Source: DASSJF01 sp035280345 (lineage in GTDB: Bacteria > Sysuimicrobiota > Sysuimicrobiia > Sysuimicrobiales > Segetimicrobiaceae). From it: a DNA stretch of 50,947 nt. The DNA lies in NCBI GenBank assembly GCA_035280345.1, contig DATEGA010000006.1, positions 1 through 50,947 of the forward strand, in the 5' to 3' direction. This document shows, in pieces, positions 25,460-34,563 of the stretch. A program made the position numbers and the translations under genes. Below the pieces are notes generated by a model that ran no database searches, was not told the origin of the DNA, and saw only the letters and a list, made by a program, of their open reading frames with translations. Every line of letters begins with the position of its first letter. Within the stretch, counting starts at the first letter, position 1.

Positions 25460-26884
25460 GTGGTCGTCAAGGTTGACGAGATTGTCCGCCACGTGGACGC
25501 TAAGCGAGATGCCTTCGTGGCGCTCGCCGACGAGATCTGGCGGCTCGCGGAGATCCGATTCAACGAGCGCAAGTCCGTCGCCGCACACGTGGCCGCGCTG
25601 GAGGAGGAGGGCTTCCGCGTCACCCGCAACGTCGGCGGCATGGACACGGCGTTTGTCGCCGAGTCCGGCACGGGCGGCCCGGTGATCGGGCTCCTCGGGG
25701 AGTACGACGGGCTCGCGGGCCTCAGCCAAGAGGCCGGGATCGCGCAGCCCCGGACGCCGACGCCCGGGGCGGTCGGCCACGGCTGCGGCCACAACCTGCT
25801 CGGTGCCGGCGCCGCGCTCGCCGCGGTGGCGCTGCGCAACTACTTGATGAGCACCGGCACCAAAGGGACGGTGCGGTTCTACGGCTGTCCCGCGGAAGAA
25901 GGCGGGTCCGGCAAGACGTTCATGGCCCGCTCGGGCGCGTTCGACGACCTCGACGCCGCGGTCTCCTGGCACCCGGGGTGCTTCGCGAGCGTCATGTCCC
26001 GCAGTTCGCTTGCGAATTTTCAGGTGTACTGGCGGTTTACCGGCCGCGCCTCGCATGCCGCGGGCGCGCCGCACCTCGGACGCAGCGCCCTCGACGCGGT
26101 CGAGCTGATGAACATCGGCGTCAACTTCCTGCGCGAGCACATGCCGTCAAGCGCGCGCGTCCACTACTCGATCACCGACGCGGGCGGCATCTCGCCGAAC
26201 GTGGTGCAGCCGCGTGCCGAAGTACTGTACCTGATCCGCGCCCCCGAGGTCGGCGCGGCGCGGAGGTTGTTCGAGCGTGTCCGCAAGATCGCGGAAGGCG
26301 CGGCGCTCATGACCGAAACGCAGGTGGAGATGGAGATCGACAAGGCCTGCTCCAACATCATCCCCAACATGGCGCTCGCCGAGGTGATGTATGAGAATTT
26401 GAAGCGCGTCGGCCCCGTGCCGTTCGATGCCCGGGACGTCGCGTTCGCGGAGCAGATCCGCGCCACGCTGACGCCCGACGACATCGCGCACAGCATCGAG
26501 ACGTACGGCGCGCCGGAGGCGGCCTCGAAAGCGCTGTACGGTGCCGCGGTGCCGCTCGATTCGACGCCGCGCCTCATCGGGGGCTCGACCGACGTCGGCG
26601 ACGTCAGCTGGATTGTGCCGACGGTGCAGATGTGGGGCGCCTGTTTTGCCGTTGGCACACCCGGGCATTCCTGGCAGCTCGTTGCTCAGGGCATGGCGCC
26701 CGCGGCGCACAAGGGGATGGTCCAGGCGGCGAAGGTGATGGCGGCGACCGCGCTGGATGCGATGCGCGATCCGGAGTTGCTGCGGCGGGCCAAGGTCGAG
26801 CTCAAGCAGCGGGTTGGCGGCGACGGGTATCGGTGCCCGATTCCGGACGAGGTGGTGCCGCCGCCGCTGCGCGCGAAAAAGTAG
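25460..26884 (+). CDS. M20-family amidohydrolase, AbgB-like
   Basis: 474 residues from a GTG with AAGGAGG 7 bases upstream. Dinuclear-metal motifs: GHGCGHNLLGAG, CPAEEGGSGKTF (Glu pair), SWHPG and the late GTPGHSWQLVAQG. The insert domain starts at SSLANFQVYWRFTGRASHAA. The length and GEYDGLAGLSQEAG match aminobenzoyl-glutamate utilisation protein B, which cleaves p-aminobenzoyl-glutamate or related N-acyl amino acids. No AbgA or AbgT is seen beside it, so substrate is uncertain. Cytosolic. Confidence 0.88.
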   Translation: MVVKVDEIVRHVDAKRDAFVALADEIWRLAEIRFNERKSVAAHVAALEEEGFRVTRNVGGMDTAFVAESGTGGPVIGLLGEYDGLAGLSQEAGIAQPRTPTPGAVGHGCGHNLLGAGAALAAVALRNYLMSTGTKGTVRFYGCPAEEGGSGKTFMARSGAFDDLDAAVSWHPGCFASVMSRSSLANFQVYWRFTGRASHAAGAPHLGRSALDAVELMNIGVNFLREHMPSSARVHYSITDAGGISPNVVQPRAEVLYLIRAPEVGAARRLFERVRKIAEGAALMTETQVEMEIDKACSNIIPNMALAEVMYENLKRVGPVPFDARDVAFAEQIRATLTPDDIAHSIETYGAPEAASKALYGAAVPLDSTPRLIGGSTDVGDVSWIVPTVQMWGACFAVGTPGHSWQLVAQGMAPAAHKGMVQAAKVMAATALDAMRDPELLRRAKVELKQRVGGDGYRCPIPDEVVPPPLRAKK

Positions 26885-26942
26885 CGGGAGCGTTCGCGGC
26901 CGCGGGACGATCCGGCAGCCCACGCTGTTGCCGACGGCAAGT

Positions 26943-27884
26943 TCACCGGCCTCCGTCCCGGCGGCGGTGGTAGAACAATAACTCGGTTCGGGCGGCGGCG
27001 ACGGCCGCGCGATCGTGCTGCTCCCAGTCTGAAATGGTCGGCTCGCGGCCGGCAAGGTTTGCCTTTGTGATCGCTTCGGCCATCGCCGAGGGCGGTTCGG
27101 CATTCGTCGCCAAGCTCGGAAACAGAAACGCGGCGAAGGCCCGCATCGTCTCGAGCCCGCCGAGGTCGGCCGACTCGAGAGGGCCCGTCGCCGCGAGCCG
27201 GCGGCCGAAACTCGTTTTCACGGCCAAATCGATCGCCTCCGCGGAGGCGACGCCGTCGGCCCACAGCGCCAGGGCCTCCCGCAGGAGCGCGAACTGCATC
27301 CGGTTGCCGAGGAAGCCGTCGATTTCGCGCTGCACCACTACCGGTTGTTTGCCAACGCGAACGAGGATCGACGCAAGCCACGGCACGACGTCCGCGTCGG
27401 TCTCGGGCCCTGCGCACACCTCGACGAGCGGGATGAGCTGGGGCGGATTCCAGAAATGGGCCGCGACGACGCGTCCCCGGTGTTTGACTCGGGCGACGAG
27501 CCTGCTCGCCGGTTGACCGCTCGAGGAAGCGAGCACGACCGGCGGCGCGCAAATCCGATCCAGTTGCTCGAAGATCTCGTGCTTGAGCGGCAGGTTCTCC
27601 GTCACCGCCTCGATCACCAACTGAGTATCGGCCGCGGACTCGAGGGATGTTGAGACGGAGATGCGCTCCAGCGCCGTCCGCGCCCCGTCTGCGGTCATGA
27701 GCCCCTCCGCTCTGAACCGGGCGAGACTGTCTCGAATCTTGACCAGCGCCGCCTCGAGGCTCGGCTGCCGCCGTCCAATCATCCTGACGGGAATCCCGGC
27801 TGCCGCGAAAATTTGGGTCACCCCGTGACCAATGATGCCGTTTCCGATGACTGCGACTCGGTGCACGCTCTGTGGAACGCCCAT
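26943..27884 (-). CDS. 3-hydroxyacyl-CoA dehydrogenase-family protein
   Basis: 313 residues. The N-terminal NAD fold is VAVIGNGIIGHGVTQIFAAA, with VIEAVTENLPLKHEIFEQLD and LASSSGQP. The catalytic His region reads AAHFWNPPQLIPLVEV, a variant of the usual HFFNP. The C-terminal helical domain has VQREIDGFLGNRMQFALLRE. It oxidises a 3-hydroxy acid, possibly not a CoA ester: the FWNPP and VQRE forms resemble lambda-crystallin/L-gulonate or carnitine dehydrogenase-like members. Convergent with the M20 gene. Confidence 0.85.
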   Translation of the reverse strand: MGVPQSVHRVAVIGNGIIGHGVTQIFAAAGIPVRMIGRRQPSLEAALVKIRDSLARFRAEGLMTADGARTALERISVSTSLESAADTQLVIEAVTENLPLKHEIFEQLDRICAPPVVLASSSGQPASRLVARVKHRGRVVAAHFWNPPQLIPLVEVCAGPETDADVVPWLASILVRVGKQPVVVQREIDGFLGNRMQFALLREALALWADGVASAEAIDLAVKTSFGRRLAATGPLESADLGGLETMRAFAAFLFPSLATNAEPPSAMAEAITKANLAGREPTISDWEQHDRAAVAAARTELLFYHRRRDGGR

Positions 27885-27985
27885 CGTTGCGCCTCCACGT
27901 CCGGATTGGCCACCAGGTCTTCGAGCCCACGCGGGTAGAATCCCGAGCCGGCGTGCCCGACTAGGGCACGCCGGGGAGGCTGGCG

Positions 27986-28258
27986 ATGAGACTCAACCGT
28001 CGCTTCCAAGCGACTCTGCGAAAGCATCGCGGCAAGGGCGCCTGGACCTTCGTCCAGTGGCCGGAATCCGTTGCGTTCTTCGGGACCCGGGGGCTCGTGA
28101 AGGTGCGCGGCACGATCGACGGACATCCCTTCCGCGCGTCGTTCATGGCGATGGGCGACGGACGGCACATGCTCCCTGTGAAGGCGGAATTGCGGGAGGC
28201 GATCGCAAAGGAGCCGGGCGATACGGTCACGGTGCACCTCCGCGAACGAATCGTCTAA
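27986..28258 (+). CDS. DUF1905-family protein
   Basis: 90 residues with GGGGAGG upstream of the ATG. It reads FQATLRKHRGKGAWTFVQWP, VRGTIDGHPFRASFM, MLPVKAELREAIAKEPGDTV: the small beta-barrel-like DUF1905 fold. The family has no known biochemical function. It precedes the FAD oxidase by 8 bases and may be co-transcribed. Confidence 0.85.
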   Translation: MRLNRRFQATLRKHRGKGAWTFVQWPESVAFFGTRGLVKVRGTIDGHPFRASFMAMGDGRHMLPVKAELREAIAKEPGDTVTVHLRERIV

Positions 28259-28266
28259 TTTCTTTC

Positions 28267-29619
28267 GTGACGTCTCTTCGAGGCTCAGGGATATTTCATC
28301 CGGACTTTCGGGACAAGCCATTTTGGTGGGAGGCATGGAGGCCGGGCGGTGATTCGCCGGCGGACCTGCCGGCAAGAACGGATGTCGCGATTGTGGGCGG
28401 CGGCTATACCGGCCTCTCCGCGGCGCTAGAGCTGGCACACGCAGGTGTGGCCGCCGCGGTAATCGAGGCGCACGATTTCGGGCACGGCGCGAGCACCCGC
28501 AACGGCGGGCACGTAAGCGGGGGCGTCAATCTTTCGAAAGGCCTCTCCGCCCGCGCCGGAAGGAACAGCGCCGGCGGGAAGGACCCGGACCTCTCGCAGC
28601 GCGCTGCGGCTGCGCTGCTCACCGACGCCGCCGCGTCATTCGATTGCCTTGAAGCGGTCATCGCACGCGAGCAGATTCAGTGCTGTTACGAGCGCAGCGG
28701 CCGCTTCGTCGGCGCCTACGCAGCCAGGCACTACGATACCCTCGCGCGCCGGGTCGAGATCCTAAACCGGCATACGGACGCCGGCGCCTCTTTGGTGCCG
28801 CGCGAGCGGCAGCGGGAAGAGATCGCGAGCGACTTCTACTACGGTGGGATCGCGGTCCGTCGCTCGGGCAAGCTGCACCCGGCGCTCTATTACAAGGGGT
28901 TGTTGGACGCCTGCCGCCGGTCGGGCGTCACGCTGTGCCCGCACGCCTTCGTCCACGGCCTGCGGCGGCGGCCCGGAGGGCTTATCCTTGACACCGACCG
29001 CGGCGCGGTTGAGGCGGAGCGCGTTGTCATCGCGACCAACGGCGAGACCGGTGGCACCACGCCGGCTCTCAAGCGCCGCGTCATCCCCGTGGCGAGCCAC
29101 ATCATTGCGACTGAGGAGCTCTCACCGGATCTCGCGCGAAGCCTGTTCCCCACGGGAAAAACGATCAGCGATACGCCGCGCCTTCTCACGTATTACCGGA
29201 TATCGCCGGACGGCCGTCGTGTCTTGTTCGGCGGCCGCGCGCGGTTCACGCAGGTGGCGCCCGAGGTCAGCGCCCCCGTGCTCTACCGGTTCATGACCGA
29301 CCGTCTGCCTCAACTGCGCGGGGTGAAGATCACTCACGCATGGACCGGAAACGTCGCCTTCACGTTTGACTCGCTGCCTCACATGGGTCGGCACGAGGGC
29401 GTCTATTACGCGCTGGGCTGTAACGGGAGCGGTGTCGCGATGATGACGTACCTGGGCACACAGACGGCAAGGAAGATCGTCGGCCGAGCCGAGACCGTGT
29501 GCGCGTTTGACACGGGCCATCTGCCCGGCGCCCGCTGGTACACCGGCGAGCCGTGGTTTCTTCCGCTCCTCTGGACTTACTATCGGGCCCGAGACGTCAT
29601 CGACCGGCGCTTGGGCTGA
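28267..29619 (+). CDS. DAO-type FAD-dependent oxidoreductase (gamma-glutamylputrescine oxidase-like)
   Basis: About 450 residues from a proposed GTG at 28267 (MTSLRGSGIFHP); no good ribosome-binding site is seen, so the start is uncertain. PFWWEAWRP near the N-terminus is shared by the PuuB-like group. The FAD fold is VAIVGGGYTGLSAALELAHA, then HDFGHGASTRNGGHVSGGV, the Arg-Asn-Gly-Gly motif of PuuB relatives. Later: VIATNGETGG and a C-terminal ALGCNGSGVAMMTYLG. It oxidises an amine or amino acid with oxygen as likely acceptor. A longer upstream frame overlaps DUF1905 and is not supported. Confidence 0.85.
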   Translation: MTSLRGSGIFHPDFRDKPFWWEAWRPGGDSPADLPARTDVAIVGGGYTGLSAALELAHAGVAAAVIEAHDFGHGASTRNGGHVSGGVNLSKGLSARAGRNSAGGKDPDLSQRAAAALLTDAAASFDCLEAVIAREQIQCCYERSGRFVGAYAARHYDTLARRVEILNRHTDAGASLVPRERQREEIASDFYYGGIAVRRSGKLHPALYYKGLLDACRRSGVTLCPHAFVHGLRRRPGGLILDTDRGAVEAERVVIATNGETGGTTPALKRRVIPVASHIIATEELSPDLARSLFPTGKTISDTPRLLTYYRISPDGRRVLFGGRARFTQVAPEVSAPVLYRFMTDRLPQLRGVKITHAWTGNVAFTFDSLPHMGRHEGVYYALGCNGSGVAMMTYLGTQTARKIVGRAETVCAFDTGHLPGARWYTGEPWFLPLLWTYYRARDVIDRRLG

Positions 29620-29635
29620 ACTGAAGAGTCGGCGG

Positions 29636-30064
29636 CTATACCGAAACGGACGCCTCTGCTTCACGCACTCGCTGCGACAGCGACACCATGATTTTGGCGA
29701 CGAGCGGAGGCGCCGCGTCCAACAATCGCCAAAAATCGCGGCTTCCGACGACGAAGAGCCGCATGTCGGACTGCGCCTCGACCGTGGCCGAACGCGGATT
29801 ACGGTCGATCAAGCTCATCTCGCCGAAGAAGTCGCCGGGGCCGAGACGCACGGCCGCCCGGCCCCCACGGGTTGTTACTATCGCATGCCCTTCCGCTATC
29901 ACGAACAGTTCGGCGCCAACTTCACCGGCTGTGACGAGGCGCCTCCCCGCGGTAACTGCAAGTTCGTCGGCCAGCTGGGCGATCTGCCCGAGCTGCCGTT
30001 GCGAAAGCGATTTGAACAACGGGACCTTCTGGAGCAGCGCGGTCTTGCTCGGTCGGTTGAACAC
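29636..30064 (-). CDS. Cyclic-nucleotide-binding-domain protein (stand-alone)
   Basis: 142 residues from a GTG at 30064, with GAGGAGGGGGAGG upstream; a longer frame reaches into the preceding gene but lacks homology. One CNBD: LLQKVPLFKSLSQRQLGQIA, then the phosphate-binding cassette FFGEMSLIDRNPRSATVEA with Arg-Ser-Ala retained, and a C-terminal helix (LVAKIMVSLSQRVREAE). There is no DNA-binding or catalytic domain. It is a tandem paralogue of the gene at 30096. Possibly a cNMP sensor acting on a partner; whether it binds cAMP is unproven. Confidence 0.85.
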   Translation of the reverse strand: MFNRPSKTALLQKVPLFKSLSQRQLGQIAQLADELAVTAGRRLVTAGEVGAELFVIAEGHAIVTTRGGRAAVRLGPGDFFGEMSLIDRNPRSATVEAQSDMRLFVVGSRDFWRLLDAAPPLVAKIMVSLSQRVREAEASVSV

Positions 30065-30095
30065 CGCCTCAGCCTCCCCCTCCTCGAGGTGCGCG

Positions 30096-30518
30096 CTAGA
30101 CCGGCCGTTCCGCCTCTCGTAGGCGGCGGGCAAGCGCGCGGACAATCTTGCGGACGATCGACAGATGATCGTCGAGCAGTTGCCAGAATTCGCGGTAGCC
30201 GATGACCAGGAGCCGCATCGCCGTGACGGCGTCGACATCAGCCGAGCGCGGCTCGCCGTCGATCAAGCTGATCTCACCGAACGAGTCGCCGGGTCCGAGG
30301 TGTGTTGTGCGGCCGCGCCGGGTTGTGACCCGGGCCCGACCGTCAACGATGATGAACAACTCCCGGCCCGATTCTCCCGTCGTCGCGACGCGGTGCCCGG
30401 CAGGGACCGCGATCTCCTCCATCAGGCGCGAGACCTTCTCCAAGTCGGTTTTCGAGAGTCCTTCGAACAACGGGATCTTTTCCAAGGCGGCAACCTTGCT
30501 CAATCGCTGCGTTGCCAT
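30096..30518 (-). CDS. Cyclic-nucleotide-binding-domain protein (stand-alone)
   Basis: 140 residues forming one CNBD: LEKIPLFEGLSKTDLEKVSR, VATTGESGRELFIIVDG, the cassette SFGEISLIDGEPRSADVDA (Arg-Ser-Ala present), and REFWQLLDDHLSIVRKIVRA. No effector domain. Upstream of, and probably co-transcribed with, its paralogue at 29636 (31-base gap). A truncated near-copy of its C-terminus lies at 37656-37802. Confidence 0.87.
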   Translation of the reverse strand: MATQRLSKVAALEKIPLFEGLSKTDLEKVSRLMEEIAVPAGHRVATTGESGRELFIIVDGRARVTTRRGRTTHLGPGDSFGEISLIDGEPRSADVDAVTAMRLLVIGYREFWQLLDDHLSIVRKIVRALARRLREAERPV

Positions 30519-30784
30519 CGAGGCATCCCCTTAGTCCGGCCTGCGGTACCGGAACACAGCGGAGGAAGGCTGACACCGCACCATCGGACCCCCCGCCCGA
30601 AAACCACTTCGCCGCGCTCGGCGTTCGCTCCCTTGCCGCCACTCGAAGCGCCGCCCTGTCGCGCATCGGCCGCCCCGTGGCCTACTCGCCTGTGGTCCCC
30701 GGAAGAGAGCGCAGCATCGCGAAGCGAGTCGCGTCCCTCATTGGCGCCCGCGCCGCTACCCAGCTGAGAGCTTGAGCGAGCGCG

Positions 30785-31822
30785 TTACACGAGATCGCGG
30801 GTAATCAGGACCCTCTTCATCCGGTCGATCGCGCCGAGGGCCTTTCCGGTTCCCAGCGCCACGCTGCCGAGCGGATCCGGCACGCGCATCACGGGGACTC
30901 CGGTCTCATCCTGGAGCAGCAGGTCGAACCCTCGGAGCAACGACCCGCCGCCGGTGAGATGAATGCCTTCCTTCATAATGTCGGCGGCGAGCTCGGGCGG
31001 CGTCTGCTCGAGTGTCATTCTGACTGTGTTCACGATCGCCGCGGCCGCGTCCATGATCGCAGTGCGAATCTCGGCGCCCGAGACCCGCAGGGAGCGGGGC
31101 AGCCCGGAGACGAGATCCCGCCCGCGCATCGTGACCGTGTCATCGTCCTTTTGCGGGTAGACGGACCCCGCCCGGATCTTGACGTCCTCGGCCATCCGCT
31201 CGCCGATCAGGAGGCTGTGTGCCTTCCGGGCGTATTGAATCACGGCGTCGTCCATGTTGTCGCCGCCGACCCGGAGGCTGCGTACGGTCACGATGTTACC
31301 GAGCGCGATGACCGCCACTTCGGTTGTGCCGCCGCCGATATCCACAATCATGCGGCCGATGGGCTCCGAGATGTCGAGCCCGGCTCCCACCGCCGCGGCG
31401 AGCGGCTGCTCGATCAGAAAGGTCTTGCCTCCTCCGGCCTGCTCGCCGGCACCGATCACGGCCCGCTTCTCCACGACCGTCGCCCCGCTCGGGATCCCGA
31501 CCATCACCCGCGGCCGCGGCAGCCGGCGCGTGTGGGTCCCCTTGCGGATGAAATACGAGAGCATCGAGGCCGTCGTGTCGAAATCGGCGATCACGCCGCT
31601 GCGCATCGGCCGTGTGGCGACAATTTCGGCCGGCGTCCGGCCGATCATTTTTTTCGCCTCATCGCCCACGGCCAAAACTTCCTTGCGCCCAGCCCGGCAG
31701 GCTATTACGGACGGCTCCCGTACCACGATTCCCTCGCCCTCAACGTACACGAGGGTGTTGGCCGTCCCGAGATCGACACCCAGGTCACGGGTGAAGTGAC
31801 CCAGCAGAGGCATCAACGCCAT
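30785..31822 (-). CDS. mreB: Rod-shape-determining actin homologue MreB
   Basis: 345 residues. Actin-fold motifs: DLGVDLGTANTLVYVEGEG (phosphate 1), the IVDIGGGTTEVAVIALGNI (phosphate 2) stretch, VRVGGDN-like SLRVGGDNMDDAV, and HLTGGGSLLRGFD (adenosine). Length is normal for MreB/Mbl. It polymerises under the membrane to guide elongation of the wall. No mreC or mreD follows, so this may be an additional, separately encoded MreB/Mbl copy. Implies a rod-shaped cell. Confidence 0.95.
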   Translation of the reverse strand: MALMPLLGHFTRDLGVDLGTANTLVYVEGEGIVVREPSVIACRAGRKEVLAVGDEAKKMIGRTPAEIVATRPMRSGVIADFDTTASMLSYFIRKGTHTRRLPRPRVMVGIPSGATVVEKRAVIGAGEQAGGGKTFLIEQPLAAAVGAGLDISEPIGRMIVDIGGGTTEVAVIALGNIVTVRSLRVGGDNMDDAVIQYARKAHSLLIGERMAEDVKIRAGSVYPQKDDDTVTMRGRDLVSGLPRSLRVSGAEIRTAIMDAAAAIVNTVRMTLEQTPPELAADIMKEGIHLTGGGSLLRGFDLLLQDETGVPVMRVPDPLGSVALGTGKALGAIDRMKRVLITRDLV

Positions 31823-31865
31823 CGTCGCTCCTTTGTCTCGCCCCCACGGTAGTACGGGTCCATCA

Positions 31866-32912
31866 TCAATGTCCCTGGGGGTTGAGAATGATCTTGCCGA
31901 AATTTGCGTGTTCGGCGAGCCGTTGCTGGGCGCTCTTCACGTCTCTTAACGGGAACCGGCTGTCGATCACCGGCTGCAGCTTGCCGCTCGCGACGAGCCG
32001 AACGAGATGACGAAGCTCGTGCGAGGCGCCGCCTTCGTAAAAATACAGTGTGTTGTGGTTGCGGTGCAGGTCCCCGAGATTCATCCGCACCGACTGCCCG
32101 CCGGCCGCCCCGGAGCTCAGCAAGCGCCCCCGCCGGGCTAAGGCGCGTACACATTCCTGCCATCCGGATTTTCCCGTCGTATCAAACGCGACATCGACGC
32201 CCTTCCCCTCAGTGAGCGCCAGCACCTGATCCGCCCAGCCGTCTTGCGAGCAGTTGACCCCGGCGTGCGCGCCGACGGCGAGGGCTCGTTCCAGCATCCC
32301 GTCGCTTTCCGCGGCCGCGATCACCCGCGCTCCGTGCAGGCGTGCGATCTGACACGCGGCCACACCGACGTCGCTCCCGGCCGCCATCACGAGTACGGAG
32401 TCGCTGGCGCCGACGGGCGATTTGGTAATCAGCCCGTGCCACGCGGTGGTATATGACACTGCCAGCGCCGAGGCGGCTTCTACTGAAACGGACATCGGTA
32501 TCGGGATAACGTTTTCGGCCGGCACGCGGATGTACTGCGCGTAGCCGCCCCACAGGTGCACGCCGATGATGCGATGCCGCCGGCAATAATTTTCGCCGCT
32601 GCCGCTGCGGCAGAGGTCACACTCCCCGCAGCGCAGCAGCGGATAGATCACGACTCTATGCCCCAACGGAAATCCGACGACGCGGGATCCGACCGCCACC
32701 ACTTCTCCGGCGGGATCGGCTCCAAGAATGTGCGGAAAGGTTAGTTCGCCCATGCCGCGGCGGCTCGCCCGCACAAGAAGATCCGGCACCTGGTTGACCG
32801 AGCAGGCGAGTACTTTCACGAGGATTTCGTTGGGGCCGGGGACCGGCATCGGAACGTCCTCGAGATGCAGGACATCAAGGCCCCCGTGCTTGCGGAAGGT
32901 CACCGCCTGCAT
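31866..32912 (-). CDS. Zinc-containing alcohol dehydrogenase / quinone oxidoreductase-like (MDR)
   Basis: 348 residues from the ATG at 32912 (MQAVTFRKHGGLDVLHLEDV). The structural zinc lobe is CGECDLCRSGSGENYC, four Cys in the usual spacing. PHILGADPAGEVVAVG and the nucleotide fold VMAAGSDVGVAACQIARLHG follow. It ends FGKIILNPQGH. A medium-chain NAD(P)-dependent reductase of unknown substrate. An in-frame extension of 63 codons upstream is rejected for lack of homology. Confidence 0.85.
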   Translation of the reverse strand: MQAVTFRKHGGLDVLHLEDVPMPVPGPNEILVKVLACSVNQVPDLLVRASRRGMGELTFPHILGADPAGEVVAVGSRVVGFPLGHRVVIYPLLRCGECDLCRSGSGENYCRRHRIIGVHLWGGYAQYIRVPAENVIPIPMSVSVEAASALAVSYTTAWHGLITKSPVGASDSVLVMAAGSDVGVAACQIARLHGARVIAAAESDGMLERALAVGAHAGVNCSQDGWADQVLALTEGKGVDVAFDTTGKSGWQECVRALARRGRLLSSGAAGGQSVRMNLGDLHRNHNTLYFYEGGASHELRHLVRLVASGKLQPVIDSRFPLRDVKSAQQRLAEHANFGKIILNPQGH

Positions 32913-33214
32913 CCGAGCACTTGCAATGCTGCCCGACTGCGATGCGGTCGGCGTGATCAGCATCGCGACCGCCGCGAAACGTCGAGGCCCATCATCTCCG
33001 CGGCCTGGGGGATTCGGCGACTGGATCGAACGCGTGTGCCCATATCCTTCGCCTCCGAATCTTCGAGGCTCCAAAGAATTAGACATCGGACCCCGGGACA
33101 CCCTTCAGTGACAACCGGTATCCAGCGACATGGCAAAGGAGCTTCTAACCGCTGCTGGCAAAGACTCCCCAACATTTTCGAGACCAGCCATCTGACGGCG
33201 GAGGCGGTCCACCG
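32913..33214. other. Divergent intergenic region, 302 bases
   Basis: It lies between the MDR gene (minus) and the membrane-protein gene (plus). Open frames cross it on both strands but none resembles a protein. GGCGGAGG precedes the plus-strand GTG. I see no tRNA, repeat or clear operator. Confidence 0.4.
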
Positions 33215-33811
33215 GTGAGTCAATCCGTTACCGCGTTGACGGCGCCCGCGGCGGTGCCCGAGCTCCCGAGCCTGGCGCTGCGCGACAACTGGTGGGTACT
33301 GATTCCGGTGCTGGTGCTGATCGCTGCGATCCAAAGCCACGTGCTGTGGGCGCTCAACTACGTGCACGTCTTCTCCGCGATCTTGTGGACCGGCACCGAC
33401 ATGTTCATGGGGTTCATCCTCGGGCCGATCCTGCGGCGCGTGGACTTTCCGACGCGCCGGGCGATCATCATGCGCCTGATGCCGCGCATGTTGTATTTCA
33501 TGACGACGATCACGAGTGTAACGACCACGGCGGGATGGTACCTGGCGTCTTGGTTGGGATTGTTTCAGCTCCCGGCGCCGCAGATCTGGTGGCTCTACGC
33601 GGCGCTCGCGATCGTGGCGGTCATGACCGTGCAGGGGCTCGGGATTCTGCTGCCGACCAACCTGCGCGTCTACTTCGAGATGCGCCGGCCGGAGCCGGAC
33701 GGTAAGAAAATCGCCGGTCTGATGCGACGCTACATCACGGTCGTGGCCGCACAGGCGGTCCTACAGTTTGTGATCATCTTTATCATGGGCCGGTTTGTGA
33801 CCGGCCTGTAA
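33215..33811 (+). CDS. Four-span integral membrane protein (DUF2269/CopD-like, tentative)
   Basis: 198 residues from a GTG preceded by GGAGG. Four hydrophobic segments: WVLIPVLVLIAAIQSHVLWA, the VHVFSAILWTGTDMFMGFIL region, MLYFMTTITSVTTTAGWYLA, and a final pair around YAALAIVAVMTVQGLGILL and AVLQFVIIFIMGRF. The HVFSAILWTG segment resembles heme/copper-related membrane families such as DUF2269 and CopD, with a His in a helix, but I cannot name the family firmly. Function unknown. Confidence 0.7.
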   Translation: MSQSVTALTAPAAVPELPSLALRDNWWVLIPVLVLIAAIQSHVLWALNYVHVFSAILWTGTDMFMGFILGPILRRVDFPTRRAIIMRLMPRMLYFMTTITSVTTTAGWYLASWLGLFQLPAPQIWWLYAALAIVAVMTVQGLGILLPTNLRVYFEMRRPEPDGKKIAGLMRRYITVVAAQAVLQFVIIFIMGRFVTGL

Positions 33812-33898
33812 AGCAGGAAGCGTGACGGCCGTCCGCTAACGGGGGCCTCCACCCGGAACCGCCTGGGGAATCACCTGGCGATTCCGCTTTCCGCGTAG

Positions 33899-34492
33899 AT
33901 GGCGACGACCGGACCACTGGAAACGTCGACTCGGGAGAAGCGCCGGTTCGCCGCGCTCTGCTATCGTCTGCAAGAGAACCAGTTTGCCCTCGTGAGTTTG
34001 GTGACCCAGTCTCAGGCTGTTCGCCGGCGCTGGAATCTGCCCGACCGGACCGCCGGGATCCGACCACTGCCCATCTATACATTTGTGCGACCTGATGGTG
34101 TGCTCCGCATGGTGCGGCGGCCCGGCATTCAGGGCGGCGCGGATTCGGCGCGCGGTGAGTTTATCCGATTCTCGACCGAACGCGTCCATGAAGCCACCGT
34201 CCTCCGCGTGGAGGGTGAGGTGGATTTATCGACGGCAAACTCGTTCGCGGATGCCATTGAGAGCCTGTATCGTGAGAACGCGTGCGTGATCGTTGACCTC
34301 AGTCGCCTAAGTTACCTCGACGGCTCCGGAATCCGCGTGCTCATGCGCTTCGCGGAAGAAGCGCGCGGACGGTTCGTGGTGATCGGATCGACGCCGACCG
34401 TCCATCGTGTATTCGTCATCCTGAACCTCCTCGACGTACTGCCCGTGGTGCCGTCCCTTGGGGCGGCGCGAGAATACCTGGGGCCCAAATGA
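33899..34492 (+). CDS. STAS-domain protein (anti-sigma-factor-antagonist-like)
   Basis: 197 residues. Residues about 95-195 form a STAS domain: VLRVEGEVDLSTANSFADAI, VIVDLSRLSYLDGSGIRVLM, FVVIGSTPTVHRVFVI. Ser143 in LDGSGI is the position phosphorylated in SpoIIAA-type proteins. The first ~90 residues, rich in Arg and Gln, are unfamiliar; translation might instead start later. No anti-sigma kinase or sigma factor gene is adjacent. Probably a partner-switching regulator, but partner unknown. Confidence 0.78.
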   Translation: MATTGPLETSTREKRRFAALCYRLQENQFALVSLVTQSQAVRRRWNLPDRTAGIRPLPIYTFVRPDGVLRMVRRPGIQGGADSARGEFIRFSTERVHEATVLRVEGEVDLSTANSFADAIESLYRENACVIVDLSRLSYLDGSGIRVLMRFAEEARGRFVVIGSTPTVHRVFVILNLLDVLPVVPSLGAAREYLGPK

Positions 34493-34563
34493 GATCGACC
34501 GATCCAGCGCACGACGACCGGGTGCGGAGGGCCTTTCCCTGAACGGCGCCTAAAGTATGGGAT

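Noticed and set aside
30519..30784. 266-base stretch between the CNBD genes and mreB
   Set aside because: No gene, tRNA or strong hairpin recognised; probably holds the promoter of the CNBD pair.
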